DNA of 64,000 nt from Maniola hyperantus (lineage: Eukaryota > Arthropoda > Insecta > Lepidoptera > Nymphalidae). Of this stretch, positions 31,656-41,791 are shown one piece after another. Numbering within the stretch: position 1 is the stretch's first letter; the number at the start of each line of letters is the position of its first letter. A model generated the notes under the pieces. The model saw nothing but the letters and a program-made list of their open reading frames with translations, had not been told where the DNA came from and did no database searches. The position numbers and the translations under genes were made by a program. The DNA lies in contig NC_048557.2 of assembly GCF_902806685.2 (NCBI RefSeq), positions 1,736,001-1,800,000 on the forward strand. The letters are read 5' to 3'.

Positions 31656-34154
31656 ATGCGCTTATGCCGAACAAATCTCGCGAAACTAAATTCAATACTA
31701 GACATCTTAACACGCAAAACTAAATGTAAAGTAGTAATCTGTGGAGACTGGAATATAAATGTATTGTTAAAAGATAATAAATTTACCCATGAGCTTAAAG
31801 GCGTACTTAGCAATCATAATATGAATATTCACATAAATGTCCCTACTAGGCGCAATGCATGCTTAGATTTATTTGCCAGTAATATTAAGTCAGTCGATAG
31901 TGGAGTTCATCTTCTTGGACTGTCTGACCACGAAACAGCACAGACATTGTCTTTTGACATACATACACAAAAGACCTTTACATATTGGTACGACTATAAA
32001 AGAGATTATAGCAAAGAAAATACACGTAAATTTAGAGAATGCATAACAGCGCTATCTTTTGTTGAAGTATATGAAATATTAGATATAAACGAAGCATTTG
32101 ACTATTTTTTGGAAGAAGTTAAATTATTTTACAATCTTTGTTTTCCGCTTGTAAAAATCAGATCAGAATTTAAAAACAATACCGTAAAGTGGCTATCGAA
32201 GGGTATAAAAAAATCAAGTATAGTGAAGAGAAGACTTTATTTAAATTATATCAAATCAGCATGCAATAAAAACATAAATAAATATAAATATAAAAGCTAT
32301 AATAAGTTATTGAGAAAATGTATAAATACGTCTCATAAAATCCAAAACACTGCATATATCGCTAACCACAACAACAAATGTAAGGCAACATGGTCAATTA
32401 TCCAGGATACAGTCGGAAATTTGCCTCCCAAAATTAATATAGACATCATAAAAAACGATAACACTGTCATTACGAAACCTGAAAAAATTGCGGAATCTTT
32501 TAATAACTACTTTATACAATTAACCAATAAACCTAAGATGAAAGTTCGTCATACCATAAAAGAGAAAATAGAATTTAACAGTAATAGTTTATTTCTTACA
32601 CCTACCGATTCAAATGAAGTTGTAAAAATCATAAAATCTCTACGGCAAAGTTACGCCGTAGGAACTGATGGCATCAGAACAGATATCGTTAAAGAAGTTG
32701 TTAAAAAAATTAGTGTCCCCTTAAGTTATCTAATTAATAAGTCATTTGAACTAGGAAGTTTTCCAAATAAGTTAAAAGAAACTGTAGTTAATCCAATATT
32801 TAAAAAGGGGGAAAAGTCTGAAATGAATAATTATAGACCAATAGCTCTAATTACTATATTTTCAAAAGTTTTCGAAAAAGCTATGTATTCAAGATTAATT
32901 AACTTCATTGTAAATTCAAAAGTTCTAAAAAAAGAGCAATTTGGATTTCAAAAAAATAGCTCCACAACTAAGGCATGTTTCAATCTAACCAAATTAATCA
33001 CTGAAAGTATAAATGATAAAATACCAATAGTTACTATATTTCTAGACATGAGTAAGGCATTCGATTTTGTTAATCACGACATACTGCTTTCTAAATTAGA
33101 TAAGTATGGAATACGAGGAATCGCCAATGCTTGGTTTCAAAGCTATCTTAGGAACCGAATGCAGTGTACAAAAATTACTAAAATAATAAACGGCGAAAAG
33201 TTAATCGCTCAATCTTCTTTTATTGCCAACTGTTCTGGAGTTCCACAAGGAAGTATCTTAGGACCTATTTTATTTTTACTTTACATAAATGACCTGCCAA
33301 ACGTTACCCAGCATCATTGTTTATTATTTGCCGATGACACTACCTTAATTATTAAATGCAAAGATGAAAAATTGTTTGAATCAGATATAAATCAGACGTT
33401 TACCGAAGTAGTTCACTGGCTCGAAAATAATAATCTACAGATTAATATTGAAAAAACTAAATTTGTTGCGTTCAGAACTACAAAAGCTAGGGAAATACCT
33501 ATAACGATTCAATATAATAATTCAATCATTGAAGAAGTCAACACAATTAAATTCTTAGGCATTACATTAGACCGTCACTGCACCTGGAAACAACACATTA
33601 ATGACCTATGCAATAGAGTAGAAAAGTTTGTGTATGCACTAAAAAGACTTAGGCAAGTGTCAAGTAAAGAAGCGGTGCTATGCGCGTATTATGGATATGT
33701 GTCGTCTGTACTCAGTTACGGAATTGTTGTCTGGGGAAACTCAGTAGATGCAGATAGAATTTTTAAAGTCCAAAAAAAATGCATTCGTGCTATATGTAAC
33801 GCTCACTTTCTGGATAGCTGTAAGCCCATGTTCAAAGAACTTAAGATATTACCCCTACCTTGTATCTACATTAAGGAAGTCTGTATCTTCGTCAAAAAGA
33901 ATCCCGAATACTTTAAAACTCATGGCCAGGTTCTACAAAGAGTAACAAGGCATAAAGATAGACTGCTTGTACCCAGAATCAAACTAACTTTATATAGACA
34001 AAATGCATTTTGTATGGCGATTCAAATATTCAATAATCTACCAACGGCCATGAAAGAAATGACACTTCCTAAATTTAAACGGAAGCTACACGAGTGGTTA
34101 TTATTTCATTGTTTTTACTCGGTTAATGACTTCTTAAACTTCAAAGAACGATAA
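31656..34154 (+). CDS. LINE ORF2: endonuclease (truncated) - reverse transcriptase
   Basis: This is the only long ORF in the window (832 codons from the first ATG). An apurinic-type endonuclease core is visible: ICGDWN (with the open frame counted from 31653, residues 29-34) and LGLSDHE around residues 89-94, carrying the catalytic Asp-His pair. The first 150-200 residues of a normal endonuclease domain, with the first catalytic motifs, are missing, and stops lie just upstream, so it is probably dead for nicking. The reverse transcriptase follows: FLDMSKAFD near 463-471, SGVPQGSILGP at 528-538, FADD at 559-562 with the paired catalytic Asp, and FLGITLD near 630. The thumb and C-terminal tail end in LNFKER. 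Codon use is A/T-rich like the surroundings. The protein would copy LINE RNA into DNA at the nicked target. The RT part shows no stop or frameshift, which suggests a young copy. The clade (CR1/Jockey/Daphne-like) is an inference. Confidence 0.9.
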   Translation: MRLCRTNLAKLNSILDILTRKTKCKVVICGDWNINVLLKDNKFTHELKGVLSNHNMNIHINVPTRRNACLDLFASNIKSVDSGVHLLGLSDHETAQTLSFDIHTQKTFTYWYDYKRDYSKENTRKFRECITALSFVEVYEILDINEAFDYFLEEVKLFYNLCFPLVKIRSEFKNNTVKWLSKGIKKSSIVKRRLYLNYIKSACNKNINKYKYKSYNKLLRKCINTSHKIQNTAYIANHNNKCKATWSIIQDTVGNLPPKINIDIIKNDNTVITKPEKIAESFNNYFIQLTNKPKMKVRHTIKEKIEFNSNSLFLTPTDSNEVVKIIKSLRQSYAVGTDGIRTDIVKEVVKKISVPLSYLINKSFELGSFPNKLKETVVNPIFKKGEKSEMNNYRPIALITIFSKVFEKAMYSRLINFIVNSKVLKKEQFGFQKNSSTTKACFNLTKLITESINDKIPIVTIFLDMSKAFDFVNHDILLSKLDKYGIRGIANAWFQSYLRNRMQCTKITKIINGEKLIAQSSFIANCSGVPQGSILGPILFLLYINDLPNVTQHHCLLFADDTTLIIKCKDEKLFESDINQTFTEVVHWLENNNLQINIEKTKFVAFRTTKAREIPITIQYNNSIIEEVNTIKFLGITLDRHCTWKQHINDLCNRVEKFVYALKRLRQVSSKEAVLCAYYGYVSSVLSYGIVVWGNSVDADRIFKVQKKCIRAICNAHFLDSCKPMFKELKILPLPCIYIKEVCIFVKKNPEYFKTHGQVLQRVTRHKDRLLVPRIKLTLYRQNAFCMAIQIFNNLPTAMKEMTLPKFKRKLHEWLLFHCFYSVNDFLNFKER

Positions 34155-34491
34155 TTTGGCGGATAAAGTGTTTGTTGTTAACAATTACTAATCTAAGTAC
34201 TATAACTAATAATAATTTTAATGACAGCATGTTGACATACTTTTCTCCACTTTTGATGTCTGTTTAAATAATATTTTATTAATTTTAATAATTGACATTT
34301 TGTAATCGCAATATTTTATTTTGTTTCGTACTCAATATTCTCCTTTAAATACTAATTATTGATGACTTATTTAAATTAGGTATATATTATTGACATTATT
34401 GTACTTAATAACATTGCACGCCATACTTGGTAATACACTGTTTCCAAAAAAATATTGTAACACCACTTCACGTGTATTTTTTGCAATAAAA

Positions 34492-34526
34492 AATTATGAA
34501 TTATGAATTATGAATTATGAATTATG
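34492..34526 (+). repeat. (AATTATG)5 LINE-C tail
   Basis: Five perfect 7-bp units close the LINE-C 3' end, followed by ATGAG. LINE reverse transcriptases of this type often add such units during target-primed synthesis. Confidence 0.95.
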
Positions 34527-34566
34527 ATGAGTTTGCTGAATACTATAGCCTATATAACCTATGCCT

Positions 34567-34724
34567 ATAGTCCGCGACAGGTTGAGATGGCAATCGGACG
34601 GAGTATGAGGCAGGGGGACGTCCCGCATGTCACCCGCACTCGTCCACATCGGATAGCGCGGGGGATGTGCGGGTGTGCAGGGCGTTACCTCCCCGCTATC
34701 CATCTCGACCTGTCGCATACTACA
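34567..34724. mobile_element. MITE-P copy
   Basis: The ends TAGTCCGCGACAGGTTGAGA and TCTCGACCTGTCGCATACTA are inverted, with a GC-rich core of GCGCGGGG and TGTGCGGGTGTGC. It lies 40 bp after the LINE-C tail. Confidence 0.8.
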
Positions 34725-35844
34725 GCTATCTAATTGATAACTAATTACTTATAAGCGATGGCTTTATATATGCAATGTCTATGCTTTTAAATACTGATTA
34801 CAGTACAGAACCCGCAAATTACAACTTGAACGATCAGCAAATGTTAATGACCCAAAACTTTTTCAGTCCAACTAGACTGAATGAAGAGATTTTTTTTAAA
34901 TACTTCAAAAAGCATTTGTTAGTAACTACATAATAACGGTCAATTGAAACAATAATTTTTTTATTTGATTATTAATAGGTAAAACATTCAGGGTGAAACT
35001 ATAAATAAAGAGCAATTGCAGAAGGCCTGACGAAGATCTATGAACCAAATTCAATGAATCAAAAACCATGGCTTTTGATTTTTGGATATTAAAATATATT
35101 TATTGGACGGTATTGTGACAATTAGAAATTTAGCCATTATTATTCAAAAAAAGTTACAAAACTACCCAAAAAAAATAAGAGTTAAAGAGAAGCAAATTAA
35201 CTTGTATCACTATCTATATCATAACTGAATTTTGAAAGATCAAATTTTGTGCCTTCCTACTCATAAGAACAGCTGTCAGCTGCTGCATCAAAATATCACA
35301 GTCACAGTGGAAAATATTTTCTCTCTTAAAAAATGTACATAAAATTTGCAATGTTTATGTTAAAAACCTGCTCGTCCAAATGTTTTGTTCCATTTACCCA
35401 ACGTTTACTATTGTTAGGGGATTCTCGTTCGAAATGATTGAAAAACTTTGCAGTGGCGTCAAGTCCGCTGTTTTTGTAAAAAATCACGCTGCTCTTATAA
35501 GAATTTGCTTAAAATCTGTTTTTAAAGTGAAATTTTTACGCTGTCCGTTGAGCATAAATTAGAATATTAAATTTACCGTTTTAAATCCTAGAAATTCAAA
35601 TTTATTTTACTTATAACGTATAAATATGATATATTTCAAATTTTAAAAACCATTTCCTAAAGCCCATTTTATTTTGATTTGGTAAAGATATATTTAAGTA
35701 TGTAAACACGCTCTAGAAACTAATATAGGTACATATGTGTCTGTGATTTGCCAAATTTCTGTAAAAATATGTAGTTTTAATGTTACAAGGGCTCAGTTTG
35801 CATGCAAATCTTTGAACTAACTTCTAAACTACACAAAAACGCAA
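34725..35844. other. No gene recognised
   Basis: AT-rich unique-looking sequence. The 60-codon frame at 35380-35562 shows no motif. Confidence 0.3.
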
Positions 35845-35925
35845 AAAATCTTGTCGATCCGTTGCTCCCTCGTGGCGTTATTACAGGACAAATCAACAAA
35901 CCAATAGCAGGCTATAATAGTCAAA
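35845..35925 (-). mobile_element. H1 Helitron fragment
   Basis: GCAAAAAATCTTGTCGATCC, GTTGCTCCCTCGTGGCGTTA and GGACAAATCAACAAACC match the middle of H1 in minus orientation. Both ends are missing. Confidence 0.5.
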
Positions 35926-35990
35926 ACTTTGAAAAGATTTGACAATTCGATATATGCGATTTTCTATTTTAATAAAGAGATTTACATCTG

Positions 35991-36198
35991 CTATAGTTCT
36001 TGCAATTCACGAAGGCGAGCGGACTTTACTTGTGGTTACGTCGGATACAAGGGCATTGCGTAAGTGTACGTGCATGTCGGACCAATCAGTTGCGAGCAAC
36101 TGCTCGCAAACGCACACATTCAGTGTACCTTACTTATACCGATAAGACTTAAACACAAGCATGAGCCACTCGCCTTTGTGAGCTACAAGAACTGTAGT
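35991..36198. mobile_element. 208-bp MITE with ~31-bp TIRs
   Basis: The left end CTATAGTTCTTGCAATTCAC and the continuing GAAGGCGAGCGG are mirrored by CCACTCGCCTTTGTGAGC and TACAAGAACTGTAG on the right, with a few mismatches. The loop contains a near-perfect palindrome TTGCGAGCA-AC-TGCTCGCAA (36090-36109). Confidence 0.7.
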
Positions 36199-36783
36199 TA
36201 TTATAGGGTCGGTCTTTATTAGAAGAACAGCGAATGTCAGATAGTGTTAAGGCACCTACACAACAGGCACAACTTCATTAGTCTTGTTTCCGGTACAATA
36301 TCCACGATCAAGTCGCTGGCGTGTATTAATTAATTATATTTACAATTCATGACGGAGGACTCTCTGTGTCGCTGATGATTAACTATGTAGTACCTTAATA
36401 AGTTAAGCTGCGGCACTGTGATGTGTGCTTTTCTTGCCGCGTGGTAATATCAGAAGTAAAACTTCTCAAGTTCAGATCTTTTTCGGAAGGTATTTAAAAT
36501 GGCCGCCAAACAGAACAGTTGTTTTAAAGCCGCCATCTTTTATCACGGTGTAGGTTTTACCTCAACCGCGCGTAAAGGTTACACCCATATTTTTTTATGG
36601 TCCGTATTTTCTGCTGGAGACAAAAGATTCCTAAGCGGCTCAATGATAGGTCATTCGCTTTGAAGCTTTTCAGCCCGGCTTTGCTCGAGACTAATTTCTG
36701 AAAATTTCTCTACGTCATAGAGTTTGTATTTGAAAATTCTCAAGTTTCTAGATCTAGTAGATTCACCTGCCAGTAAGTTGCTA
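36199..36783. other. No gene recognised
   Basis: No repeat or coding feature was identified. ATGGCCGCC and GCCGCCAT words face each other at about 36499-36538. Confidence 0.3.
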
Positions 36784-36998
36784 TGTCAATCAGCCAGTTT
36801 TTCCACAGTTCCCGACAGTTAGGAAACTTCGAACAAGACGTCGAGGCTTTGGCGTCACTGGCAGGCGTCAAATGTTAGTACATTTGACGCTAGGTAGCCG
36901 TATTTCCCTTTGATTTAACATCACCATAGCCTAATATTTGATTTATCGTCGATTCAGGATTAAACCGAGAGTTCCCTCTTTTTAATTCACTCTGGTTT
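36784..36998 (-). repeat. Dispersed repeat family D, minus-strand copy
   Basis: The same word order as 39548-39735 appears on the opposite strand: CACGACAGT-type words, GACGTCGAGGCTTTGGCGTC, CATAGCCTAATATTTGA, ATCGTCGATTCAGGAT and GAGAGTTCCCTC, ending at TTCACTCTGG. Confidence 0.65.
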
Positions 36999-37879
36999 TT
37001 CTTTTATACAAATGTAGGTTCCATTCCACACATGTTCGTTTCCTATGGCCTAGAGGAATACACATATGCCTCTAGTAATTGTATACGTGAGTACTCTCAT
37101 ATCATCGCGAGCGAGATTTGTCGTTATCTCATTATCCACAATAAACATCGTTGTCTATGCTCATGTTTATGTTTATATTTTATGTTTATTGATTTTGCTT
37201 TCGGTTTTCGCAGGATTAGGGTTTGAGGTTGGCGGGGAATCTAATTGTCGTCAGACATGCTTTGTTTACTGATTAGAGAGTTTTGATGTTTGTTCAACGC
37301 GGGATAATGTTGAACAAGCATAATCTTGTCGAGAGAATCTCTCTGTGCCGTTATAGTAAGTCATGACCTGTTGTCATTGATCACATGATGAATGTGACCT
37401 CTTGGGTTCCTTGATCCTTCTGCGTACGATTCGACTAGAGTAGGTACGAGATTTCGACGTTTAGCTCTTCATTCGGATCGCCCACGGCGACGACGTTTGG
37501 CAGCGATACAGCCGCGGTTTAAACGCGTTTCTGAACCTAAATAACCTAATAAGAAAGAAAGGTATACCTCCTGTATCACGACCTTTTTGCGACTGTGACG
37601 CTGCAAAAACTCGCGGTGGGCGATCTTCCACGATCGGTTTAGCGATAATTATAATGTGCACCAACACGAACGGTTTGAGATGCTCTCTGAGCCACGAAGG
37701 ACGGGAAAAGTATGTTCACCCATCCAGTCATAGACACAGGTCATCGTTGAATACTGACTGATGATTTATATACTGTATTTCTTCATAGAACTTCTTTGCT
37801 TCTGCAGTAATGATTGACTGTATGAGTTTAGCAATAAATTAATTAGGTATTTAATTCAGTCATTCAGCAAATCTAACAT
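36999..37879. other. No gene recognised
   Basis: The sequence around 37030-37270 contains two overlapping short frames with Leu/Ile/Val-rich translations but no motif. The part at 37440-37640 is more CpG-rich. Nothing assignable. Confidence 0.3.
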
Positions 37880-37973
37880 GCAAAATATAGGCTTTTTGAT
37901 CCCGAAAAATCGAGTTCCAGGGAATTTGTAAAAGTCCAAATCCACGCAGACGAAGTTGCGGGCATCAGTTAGT
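37880..37973 (+). mobile_element. H1 Helitron 3' part, plus strand
   Basis: GGCTTTTTGATCCCGAAAAA, GTTCCAGGGAATTTGTAAAA, a hairpin (CACGCAGACGAAGTTGCGGG) and CATCAGTTAG (CTAG mutated to TTAG). It faces a second H1 copy 14 bp away. Confidence 0.7.
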
Positions 37974-37987
37974 AAAAATATAATAAA

Positions 37988-38215
37988 CTAGATGAGGCCT
38001 GCGACTTCGTCCGCGTGGATTTAGTTTTTAAAAATCCTATGGGAACTCTTTGATTTTCTGGGATAAAAAGTAGCCTATGTCCTTCCCCGGGAAGCAAGCT
38101 ATCGCTGTACCGAATTTCGTTAAAATCGGTTGAACGGATGGGCCGTGAAAGGCTAGCAGACAGATAGACAGACAGACAGACAGACACACTTTCGCATTTA
38201 TAATATTAGTATGGA
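37988..38215 (-). mobile_element. Non-autonomous Helitron, family H1 (best-preserved minus copy)
   Basis: The 5' end is A|TCCATACTAATATTATAAAT (reading from 38215), followed by a long GTCTGTCTGTCT tract, GGCCCATCCGTTCAACCG, CTACTTTTTATCCCAG, CCCATAGGATTTTTAA, the hairpin CACGCGGACGAAGTCGCAGG and CTAG|T at 37991-37988. All terminal rules are met, so this is a good reference copy. Confidence 0.9.
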
Positions 38216-38507
38216 TTATAGTAAATACGCTTACTGTCACAATAAACTATGGTTTCCATTCCTAATGAGCTATAATTGTGCTAATTTCAGTGGATGCATT
38301 TACCAGAATTGCGTTCAATGCCTAATTTGCATACAATTGTAAATTTTGCTCCAATTCATACGGAATTCCATCATCACTGTGTTTGTTTGATAAAAGCAAC
38401 AAAGGCTACTAAACACAGTACGTACCTCATTACAAGGATTCTAGACATCAGATACCAACTATTAGAGCATATAAAAAATATAATATTATACAAACATACA
38501 TTATTGG
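38216..38507. other. Short unique spacer
   Basis: No feature seen. Confidence 0.3.
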
Positions 38508-38703
38508 TCCGCGTGGATTACACAAACTTCGAACCGCTATTTTAACCCCTTATGGGATGAATTATCAAAAATTCTTTCTTACTGGATGCCTACGTCACAA
38601 TAGCTATCTGTATGCCAAATTTCAGCTTGATCCATCAAGTAGTTTGAACTGTGCGTTGAAAGATCAGTCAGTCAGTCAGCTTCTCCTTTTATTAAGCATA
38701 GAT
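38508..38703 (-). mobile_element. Helitron H2, 3' end lost
   Basis: GCGTGGATTACACAAACTTC, ATGCCTACGTCACAATAGCT, GTGCGTTGAAAGATCAGTCA and CCTTTTATTAAGCATAGAT give H2 in minus orientation. The CTAG and hairpin are truncated at the left. Confidence 0.75.
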
Positions 38704-38741
38704 TTCCGGATCAGATACGTATGATCTTTCTTAAAAAAGCC

Positions 38742-38838
38742 TTATCTGGTCTGATCTGACCTGAAGGGAGGCATAGACCACGAGGGATTACCACCCTACC
38801 GGGGAGAAGCGATTTGACGTTTCGCTGTATGGTGCCCA
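38742..38838 (+). mobile_element. SINE-C remnant
   Basis: CTGGTCTGATCTGACC, GGGAGGCATAGACCACGAGG, TTACCACCCTACCG and GCGATTTGACGTTTCGC parallel the middle of SINE-C at 43127-43463. The head and tail are missing. Confidence 0.6.
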
Positions 38839-39020
38839 TTTATGATATCAGCGAAAGTAAGGCCAATAAAATGTCCCATAACAAAAAGGATACACATAAA
38901 AAGGAGTAAATAAATAAAAGAAAAGAGGAAATCTGAAATAAACTACAGGACTTCAATGTTATGGTTATTACCTTTGCGAGTGGCTAGTAGCTACTTGGCT
39001 TTTTGAATGAAATGTATTTA

Positions 39021-39194
39021 CAGAACGCGGCCGAAAGTAATGTACATCGGCCTTTAGAATGACATTTTGGCTTTGTAGAGCGTTGTCTCTGTCACTCATA
39101 CCTATGAGACGTTTTGTCGGTCTCAATGACAACGCTCTACAAATCTGCTATCTCCTTCTAAATGTCGACGTACATTACTTTAAGCCGCGGACTG
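39021..39194. mobile_element. MITE-E copy
   Basis: The left end CAGAACGCGGCCGAAAGTAA with ATGTACATCGG is mirrored by CGACGTACATTACTTTAAGC at the right. The core GACGTTTTGTCGGTCTCAAT is shared. Confidence 0.8.
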
Positions 39195-39547
39195 TTCATA
39201 CATGAAAACGAAAGATATTACGCCATAACCACGAAAAAACATCTGAACAATTTGCAGTATCAGTCATTTTTTTATCGCTGGCAAATTTTTGTTCAAGATC
39301 TTCCAATGATATATGAGGAGAAGGAGTTTAAGCGAGCTATACATAAGTGTGTATGTATCCAGAACATATTATACAAATTACACTGCACCTGTTACTCTGT
39401 GACATATATCTTGTGCATGACTTGCTTAGGATCGAGTTGCACATACCTAAAGAGTTATACAGTTTAGAAAAGTCGTTTCCTACTGACCCAACTGTGACTG
39501 AAATTCAATTGTCAGATCTTACGATTACTAATAACTGCACTACTGCC

Positions 39548-39735
39548 AGAGTGAACTGGAGTGAGGGAACTCTCTGTTTGATCCTGAATCGACGATACCT
39601 CAAATATTAGGCTATGGTGACGTCAAATCAAAGAAAAATAGGGCTACTTTAGGGCGCCTGCCAGTAACGTCAAAGCCTCGACATTTTGTTAGAAGTTCCA
39701 TAACTGTCGTGAACTGTGCTGCCGCTTTATAGGAA
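39548..39735 (+). repeat. Dispersed repeat family D (longest plus copy)
   Basis: CCAGAGTGAACTGGAGTGAG, GGAACTCTCTGTTTGATCCT, ATCGACGATACCTCAAATAT, GGCTATGGTGACG, GTCAAAGCCTCGACATTTTG and AACTGTCGTGAACTG lie in order. No TIRs or coding region were recognised. Confidence 0.65.
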
Positions 39736-40961
39736 ATCATCAATATACTGTCCCAATACAGGTAACAATACAGGATTTCTAAAATGTGGAGCAATTTAGA
39801 GCAATTAGCATATTTACGATAACCTAACACACAAAACAAAGTCTCAATTTGGCGACACGAATGCCGCATCAGCACCGAAATGTCAGCACTTTCAGTTTCC
39901 ACTTTGAAGCGCGTAATTAAAGGCAGCTCGGAATCGCTCAAAAAGGACAAAGCGTCGCTCCGCTTAGCTGCCAAATGCCGAATGACACTCGCATGCTGAG
40001 TTTCATTTCATTATTTCGAGGAAATTGAAAACTTGCGGTTACATCACTTAATGCTCGTTTTCACTGGTCGATAAGTCGATACGGCAGCTCCAGTCAATAC
40101 AGAGCACTCGAAGATAGTAGATAGACCTGGCATGCGACGAGAAAAATTACCAGTTGATAGAAATCACCAGCATTTTAGAAATATGTACTCTAAATTAAGG
40201 AATTCCAAGTTTAGAAACCTATCGCACTGTCGAAACTATTGAAATGAATTCGATACATACGGCCAAAGCCAGGATCTGGTGGAAAAACATTATTTACTCG
40301 CCATGGGGTGATCACGATCTTCAGTCAAGAGGAACCCACCGGCGAGAGAGAGAACTTTCAGAATGCGTTCTCTAACAACCAAAGAAAACGGTTCCTAATT
40401 TACAGAGCTTATGGCTTCGAATGAGAATAAGCCCTGGAATGAATCAATACCAATCAAATCTAAGAAATCTTATGGTTGCCGTGAATCATAACGGCTATTG
40501 GCGATAACAGTTTTGAAATAGGTATGGACAATGGACATACTAACCAACTTTAATTGTTTGCGAATAGACTAAATTTTTTTTGTAAGAAAATCAGCGTAAA
40601 ATAAAGAAAATTATAAGATAGTTCTTTATTTTATTTTTATGAAAACGCATATATAAGTTCTTTAATATTACCCACAGAATTCATCATTCTAAGTTTTCTC
40701 TCAGACTGAACGGAACAATGTTGAAACATCTGGATTTTCCAACGGACGAGGACGTCAGGGAGCTTAGGAAGGACAATGCTTCGAGAATGTTCTAAGTGTA
40801 GAGGTATTTTCACAGACACGAGTTTATGTGTGCAAAGAGATTTAAATTTCAGATAGTGTATGAAATTAAGAGATGCTCTGGCTGAGTAAGACTTAATTTT
40901 ATTTCGCTTTTATATTGTTAATTTTTTCAGGAAACGTTTTCAACAGATAAAATACGTAAGC
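39736..40961. other. No gene recognised
   Basis: A minus-strand frame of 120 codons (39612-39974) overlaps family D at its end, lacks a starting ATG (its first ATG comes about 35 residues in) and has no domain. Nothing else seen. Confidence 0.3.
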
Positions 40962-41150
40962 GTCAATTAGACGATAGGTTCTGTATCAGTTAATTCCGTC
41001 AATCATTGACGATATGGATAAATGATAGATGGAGCAGAGAATTATCCAAAATGGACTCTGGAATCATCGCATTGGACGGTAGGTTTTTCCGTCAATCACA
41101 GCAGTGACTGTGACGAAACTGACAACAAAAACTTACAGTCGAGTAAAACG
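40962..41150. mobile_element. Relative of the MITE at 29184-29374
   Basis: GCGTCAATTAGACGATAGGT and TCTGTATCAG open the element, and ATCGCATTGGACGGTAGG matches, in inverse, the ACCGTCTAATGCGAT inside the other copy. The right end is eroded. Confidence 0.5.
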
Positions 41151-41674
41151 AAAAGCATTTTACAATGGTCAAAGAACCGTTAAAGAACTGGTAGACTAGT
41201 GATACTTAATTTACCTTTCAGACAATCTAAATGGTGGCTGATAAAATTAAACAATACAATTCGAGGGTACAGCAAGATTACTCGCTCGCCAATATATTTT
41301 TAGTTCGGGAAAAACCCCGCAATCCATTACGTGGAACCTTTGTTTTCGACACCGACTCCAATGGCCTAAATTATTAATCACTTAATGGGTTTCCACGCGG
41401 CGGATTTCCAGTGAGCACCAAAATAAACGTCGATTTGGTAGTTTGTTCCAATCGCTCACTGTGCCCAGCGGCTCGCATTGTTCGAGGATGTCAACGCCTC
41501 TAGAAATGCCTGTGAAATCATCGTCTCAACAAAAGCTTTACGTATACTATCGATAGCAGATTCCGCTTTCTGAAACAGTGATACAATCTTGACCTGACAG
41601 CTCTAATTCGTGAAAATGTATGAATGCCGAGGTTTAAATTATTCCAAATCTTCTTTGACGAATCCTAGGCTGAA
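41151..41674. other. No gene recognised
   Basis: Unique-looking sequence, slightly richer in CpG around 41390-41500. No motif. Confidence 0.3.
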
Positions 41675-41791
41675 AAAGCACACTGACTTCGCTCAGACTT
41701 AAGTTTCAGTTGAAAGGAGATAGATTTATGCCAGCGATATAACGCTGTCACGTTTTAATGCAAAGTGAAAGTGTGCTCTATAGATCTCGAG
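41675..41791. mobile_element. Relative of the 108-bp MITE at 25013-25120
   Basis: AGCACACTGACTTCGCTCAG at the left and GTGTGCTCTATAGATCTCGA at the right repeat the pattern of 25013-25120 (GCGCACTCTGACTTAGCTTA and GTGCGCTTTATAGATCTCAG). Confidence 0.6.

Larger units (their letters stand above)
31500..34526 (+). mobile_element. LINE-C, 5'-truncated non-LTR retrotransposon
   Basis: The element contains the ORF2 at 31656-34154, a 3' UTR of about 340 bp and a terminal array of five AATTATG units (34492-34526). Microsatellite-like tails of this type are known in CR1/L2/Jockey-superfamily LINEs. The region just upstream of the ORF (about 31500-31652) has stops in frame and may be the decayed start of the endonuclease; the true 5' edge is not visible. 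No target duplication was found. Confidence 0.85.

Noticed and set aside
39612..39974. 120-codon minus-strand ORF
   Set aside because: Overlaps repeat family D, starts from a non-ATG codon, and has no domain.
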